Below are positions 61,088-64,000 of a stretch of 64,000 nucleotides of DNA, piece by piece; positions within the stretch are counted from its first letter, which is position 1; each line of letters opens with the position of its first letter. This DNA is from Poteriospumella lacustris. Taxonomy: Eukaryota > Sar > Chrysophyceae > Chromulinales > Dinobryaceae. Made by a program: the position numbers and the translations under genes. The notes below the pieces were generated by a model that did not search any database, had not been told where the DNA came from, and was given only the letters and a program-made list of their open reading frames with translations. The DNA is taken from positions 140,683 through 204,682 of the forward strand of contig SMOI01000026.1 of the NCBI GenBank assembly GCA_008000375.1, written 5' to 3'.

Positions 61088-61158
61088 TACGCCCACCGGG
61101 AATCGAACTCGGATCAACAGAATGGGAATCTGTCATTCTACCATTGAACTATAAGCGT
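61088..61158 (-). tRNA. tRNA-Gly (anticodon CCC)
   Basis: A full cloverleaf of 71 nt folds on the minus strand. The acceptor ACGCTTA/TGGGCGT gives 7 pairs, two of them G-U, with discriminator A. The D arm is GTTC-AATGGTA-GAAT. The anticodon arm is ACAGA-TTCCCAT-TCTGT, which reads CCC. The variable loop is 4 nt and the T arm is CCGAG-TTCGATT-CCCGG. Box A is TAGTTCAATGG; box B is AGTTCGATTCC, whose first base is A instead of G. That base also makes an A-C mismatch in the T stem. No intron and no encoded CCA are seen. A TTTT lies 3 nt downstream and a longer T-run about 40 nt downstream, fitting Pol III termination. The A1-U72 pair is unusual for tRNA-Gly. Confidence 0.88.
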
Positions 61159-61323
61159 ACAGTGTCAGTCTGACACAGATATGATATAAAAACACTAGGT
61201 ATTGGTCTTTTGGCGATCCTTTTGGTTACATACCAATCCAATCGATTTATAAGCGGTAGATTAGCTTTCTACCGCTAAAGCACTTCAGATTGATAGCGAT
61301 TTTCAAGTCTTCCATCCATTGGA

Positions 61324-63507
61324 ATGGCAGGATTCAGTGGGTTTATCCATCGTCTCTTTGGATGGATCTGCCTGTTGACGTGGTGCGTGTTCGTCTTCTC
61401 GGAGAGGACTCTGAGGTCCACTGTTTCGTTCGCCGAGAACTATCCTGATGCATTTAATTTGTCGCTTGCCCAGACTAAGTACCATTTGTCAAGGCCGATA
61501 TCACTATCTTTTATTTGCAACGGCAGCAGCAGTGGAGGAGGGTTAAAATATGGCCAATCGCATATCCATTCCACCAGCGATCTGAGCAACTGCCAATGCG
61601 CTTCAGTTCCTATCGGAACATCTGCCTACACGGATTGGGCTCTTCTCTTACCATGCTTGTTCCAAATTTCCAAGACGAAGCCCCCACGAACAGTGTTTGT
61701 GCAAACTGCGCTGTTGCCCTTCTTCGCGGAGCAAGTACTGCCAGTCCTCCCGCGTGGACCTCCGTTCGTTCTTATATCTGGCGGGATGGATTTGACTATT
61801 CCTCGTCAGCTGGACAGTCGGTACAAACCTCTTGATGGCTTCTCGGGTGACAGAGAATTGTTTCATCGCATCTTAAACTCCAGTCGTGTTCTGCGGTGGT
61901 ATGCTGAGAACCGCGACGTCTCCGATGGATACAGCAAGTTTTTCACATGGCCTACAGGGTTGAGCTTTGCGAGGTTGATTTATCCGGATGATATGGGTGA
62001 TTTGATCGCCGTTCGTCGGAAGGCGGGCTTCGTGCCGGTCAACCAGAGGGACTTGAAGGTCCTTGTGTCCGATCGCTTGCACAAGGACAACGACCAGATG
62101 CATCTTCGCCGCGAGGTTCGAGCCCTGTGCAATCGCACACCCACTTGCAAGGTGCCTGACACAGACACGAATGTCGAGCATCAAACATTCCTCACGGATA
62201 TCTCCAAGGTCTCGTTCGTGGCCTGCATTCAAGGGGGCGGTGTCGACCCCAGTCCGAAGGCCTGGGAGACCATCCTCGCCGGCTCCATCCCCATCATCAA
62301 GTCGTCGTGGCTGGACGACGCCTATCGACAGCTGCCGGTGGTGCTGGTGGAGGACTGGGACCAGGTGTTCTTCTCGGAGGCACTGGTGGACAAGCTGTAT
62401 CCGAGGTACTTCGCACGGCTGAACAGCGGCAGTCTGGGTATGATGGCGTCGAGCGAGCGGGCGGCGAACGACACGCTGTACGAGGAGGCGCGGCGTGTGT
62501 ACGAGGAGCGTCTGGAGAAGTGGCGACTGCAGCTGGCGCCGTACTACGAGGCGCACAGCGGAAAGCGCCGCGAGGTGCTGCGTCGGTTGCAGTCGGCGTA
62601 CTGGATGAACCAGGTCTACAACGCGCTGGACAAATTCGATAACCGCAATGGCACTGCGCGTCAGTTTGCGGTGGAGCGTCGTGCACAGTTCCACAAGGTG
62701 TTTGAAGAGGGCATGACCCACAGCGGGGATGCGGTTAAGCCCGAACACTCCGCCGGCCGCGAGATGCCGGTCGTCCTGGCGGTGGTTGCGACCCGGAGGG
62801 AGTACCCCCCGGTCGTACCTCCTGGCTTTGACAACCCCGTTTCGTCGTCCTTCTCCCGTGTGGAGAAGAACGTCGTGTACGTTGGCGACACTGCGGCCCA
62901 CGAGGCCAAGCGGCCGGCCAAGCAGACTTCGTCGTCGGGTAAAGGGGCCGCCGCCGACGAGTCCGGTATGCCGGAGCCCGATTTCACTGTGGACACCGCA
63001 CCAACGGCAGAGGGCGACGGTAAGCGTGGCTCCAAAGGCTCATCATCGAAGACCACCGCGGCAAAGAAGAAATCCGCGTCTAGCGCTGACGAGTCGAGTC
63101 GCAGTTCTGCGGCGCCGGAGGTGACGAAGGCGTCGCGGACGTCGTCGACGAAGAAGTCGTCGAAGGGCGCCAAGTCCACGTCAACGGCGAAGTCTTCTGA
63201 GGCAGCTTCGTCGCCCGAAGCCATTCAACCACCCAATACTCCAACGAAGACGATTTCCGACGAGCCAGACGACGAGGAGCCAGAGAGACAACGGCCTTTG
63301 AAGTCTCCATCGTCGTCGCGTTCATCAGCGTCGTCGTCGTCGTCATCTGCTGTTGACCAGAAAGCGGCTCCGTCTAAGATCCTGCCTCGCAAGCGCTCGC
63401 CGTACGTGCCCGGTTCGTCGTCACCAAAGACCTTGATCATCTCGCGGCTCATTGAGTGGCAGAGTAAATCGAGCAGCAAGCGCAAGCCCAAGCCCATGCC
63501 GCGGTGA
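61324..63507 (+). CDS. Exostosin-like (GT47-type) glycosyltransferase, type II membrane protein
   Basis: A single exon encodes 727 residues. Residues ~8-26 (HRLFGWICLLTWCVFVF) form an N-terminal signal anchor, the usual Golgi type II layout. The lumenal part carries an exostosin-like donor-binding region: VSFVACIQGGGVDPSPKAWE, TILAGSIPIIKSS, then LPVVLVEDWDQVFF, matching the K.WE.L..G.IPIV.....LPV.LV..WDE pattern. It is likely a nucleotide-sugar-dependent transferase of the secretory pathway; donor and acceptor are unknown. The last ~230 residues are Ser/Lys/Ala-rich and probably disordered, which is unusual for this family. N-glycosylation sequons occur early (NLSLA, NGSSS). Confidence 0.75.
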   Translation: MAGFSGFIHRLFGWICLLTWCVFVFSERTLRSTVSFAENYPDAFNLSLAQTKYHLSRPISLSFICNGSSSGGGLKYGQSHIHSTSDLSNCQCASVPIGTSAYTDWALLLPCLFQISKTKPPRTVFVQTALLPFFAEQVLPVLPRGPPFVLISGGMDLTIPRQLDSRYKPLDGFSGDRELFHRILNSSRVLRWYAENRDVSDGYSKFFTWPTGLSFARLIYPDDMGDLIAVRRKAGFVPVNQRDLKVLVSDRLHKDNDQMHLRREVRALCNRTPTCKVPDTDTNVEHQTFLTDISKVSFVACIQGGGVDPSPKAWETILAGSIPIIKSSWLDDAYRQLPVVLVEDWDQVFFSEALVDKLYPRYFARLNSGSLGMMASSERAANDTLYEEARRVYEERLEKWRLQLAPYYEAHSGKRREVLRRLQSAYWMNQVYNALDKFDNRNGTARQFAVERRAQFHKVFEEGMTHSGDAVKPEHSAGREMPVVLAVVATRREYPPVVPPGFDNPVSSSFSRVEKNVVYVGDTAAHEAKRPAKQTSSSGKGAAADESGMPEPDFTVDTAPTAEGDGKRGSKGSSSKTTAAKKKSASSADESSRSSAAPEVTKASRTSSTKKSSKGAKSTSTAKSSEAASSPEAIQPPNTPTKTISDEPDDEEPERQRPLKSPSSSRSSASSSSSSAVDQKAAPSKILPRKRSPYVPGSSSPKTLIISRLIEWQSKSSSKRKPKPMPR

Positions 63508-64000
<493 letters not shown>

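Overview
The window is nuclear DNA of a microbial eukaryote. Genes are protein-rich and densely packed on both strands. Several are interrupted by a few short GT-AG introns of about 50-100 nt, and there are no operons, Shine-Dalgarno sites or bacterial-type genes. Gene content is core eukaryotic: DNA polymerase epsilon, topoisomerase III beta, THADA/Trm732, VPS35, NF-YC, a DEAH helicase, HDAC11, NME7 and a CSC1/OSCA channel. I cannot name the lineage. A plant/algal-type ABC1 kinase, a plant/chlamydia-type uracil RNA methyltransferase with a signal-like leader and a DUF3431 protein suggest a free-living protist, possibly one with algal ancestry. That is inference only.

Layout. 1-4.3 kb: the 3' part of an ABC1K gene, then a low-GC 1.7-kb segment with three hairpins and one orphan gene, then a second near-identical copy of the ABC1K 3' end. 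4.3-6.4 kb: two head-to-head secreted class 3 lipases, one with an intron and one without. 7.0-21.2 kb: PRCC-like factor, TOP3B, a membrane-anchored EEP phosphoesterase and a 2,239-residue THADA homologue. 21.4-25.0 kb: DUF3431 protein, a degenerate Ran-like GTPase and a crotonase-fold protein. 25.2-32.3 kb: VPS35, an RPA49-like protein, NF-YC and a TrmA/RlmD-type methyltransferase. 32.8-48.9 kb: a CCX-type cation exchanger, DNA polymerase epsilon and a CSC1/OSCA-like channel. 49.4-54.4 kb: a visibly more AT-rich stretch with NME7, an acylated PH-like protein, a divergent pair of Ser/Thr-rich orphans and HDAC11. 55.0-59.4 kb: a DHX33-like helicase and a membrane AAA+ ATPase. 59.4-64 kb: a 20-bp minisatellite, an acidic orphan, a tRNA-Gly(CCC), an exostosin-like glycosyltransferase and a long GTC microsatellite running off the edge.

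Neighbouring genes do not form a pathway. Loose themes are RNA modification (THADA, TrmA-like), nuclear transcription and replication (POLE, NF-YC, RPA49-like, PRCC, TOP3B) and membrane transport. Strand switching is frequent, so most intergenic regions are bidirectional promoters or convergent 3' ends. Several of these carry palindromes or simple repeats. Exon joins were inferred by hand from reading frame, splice-site consensus and remembered family conservation. All family assignments come from motif recognition, without a database search.
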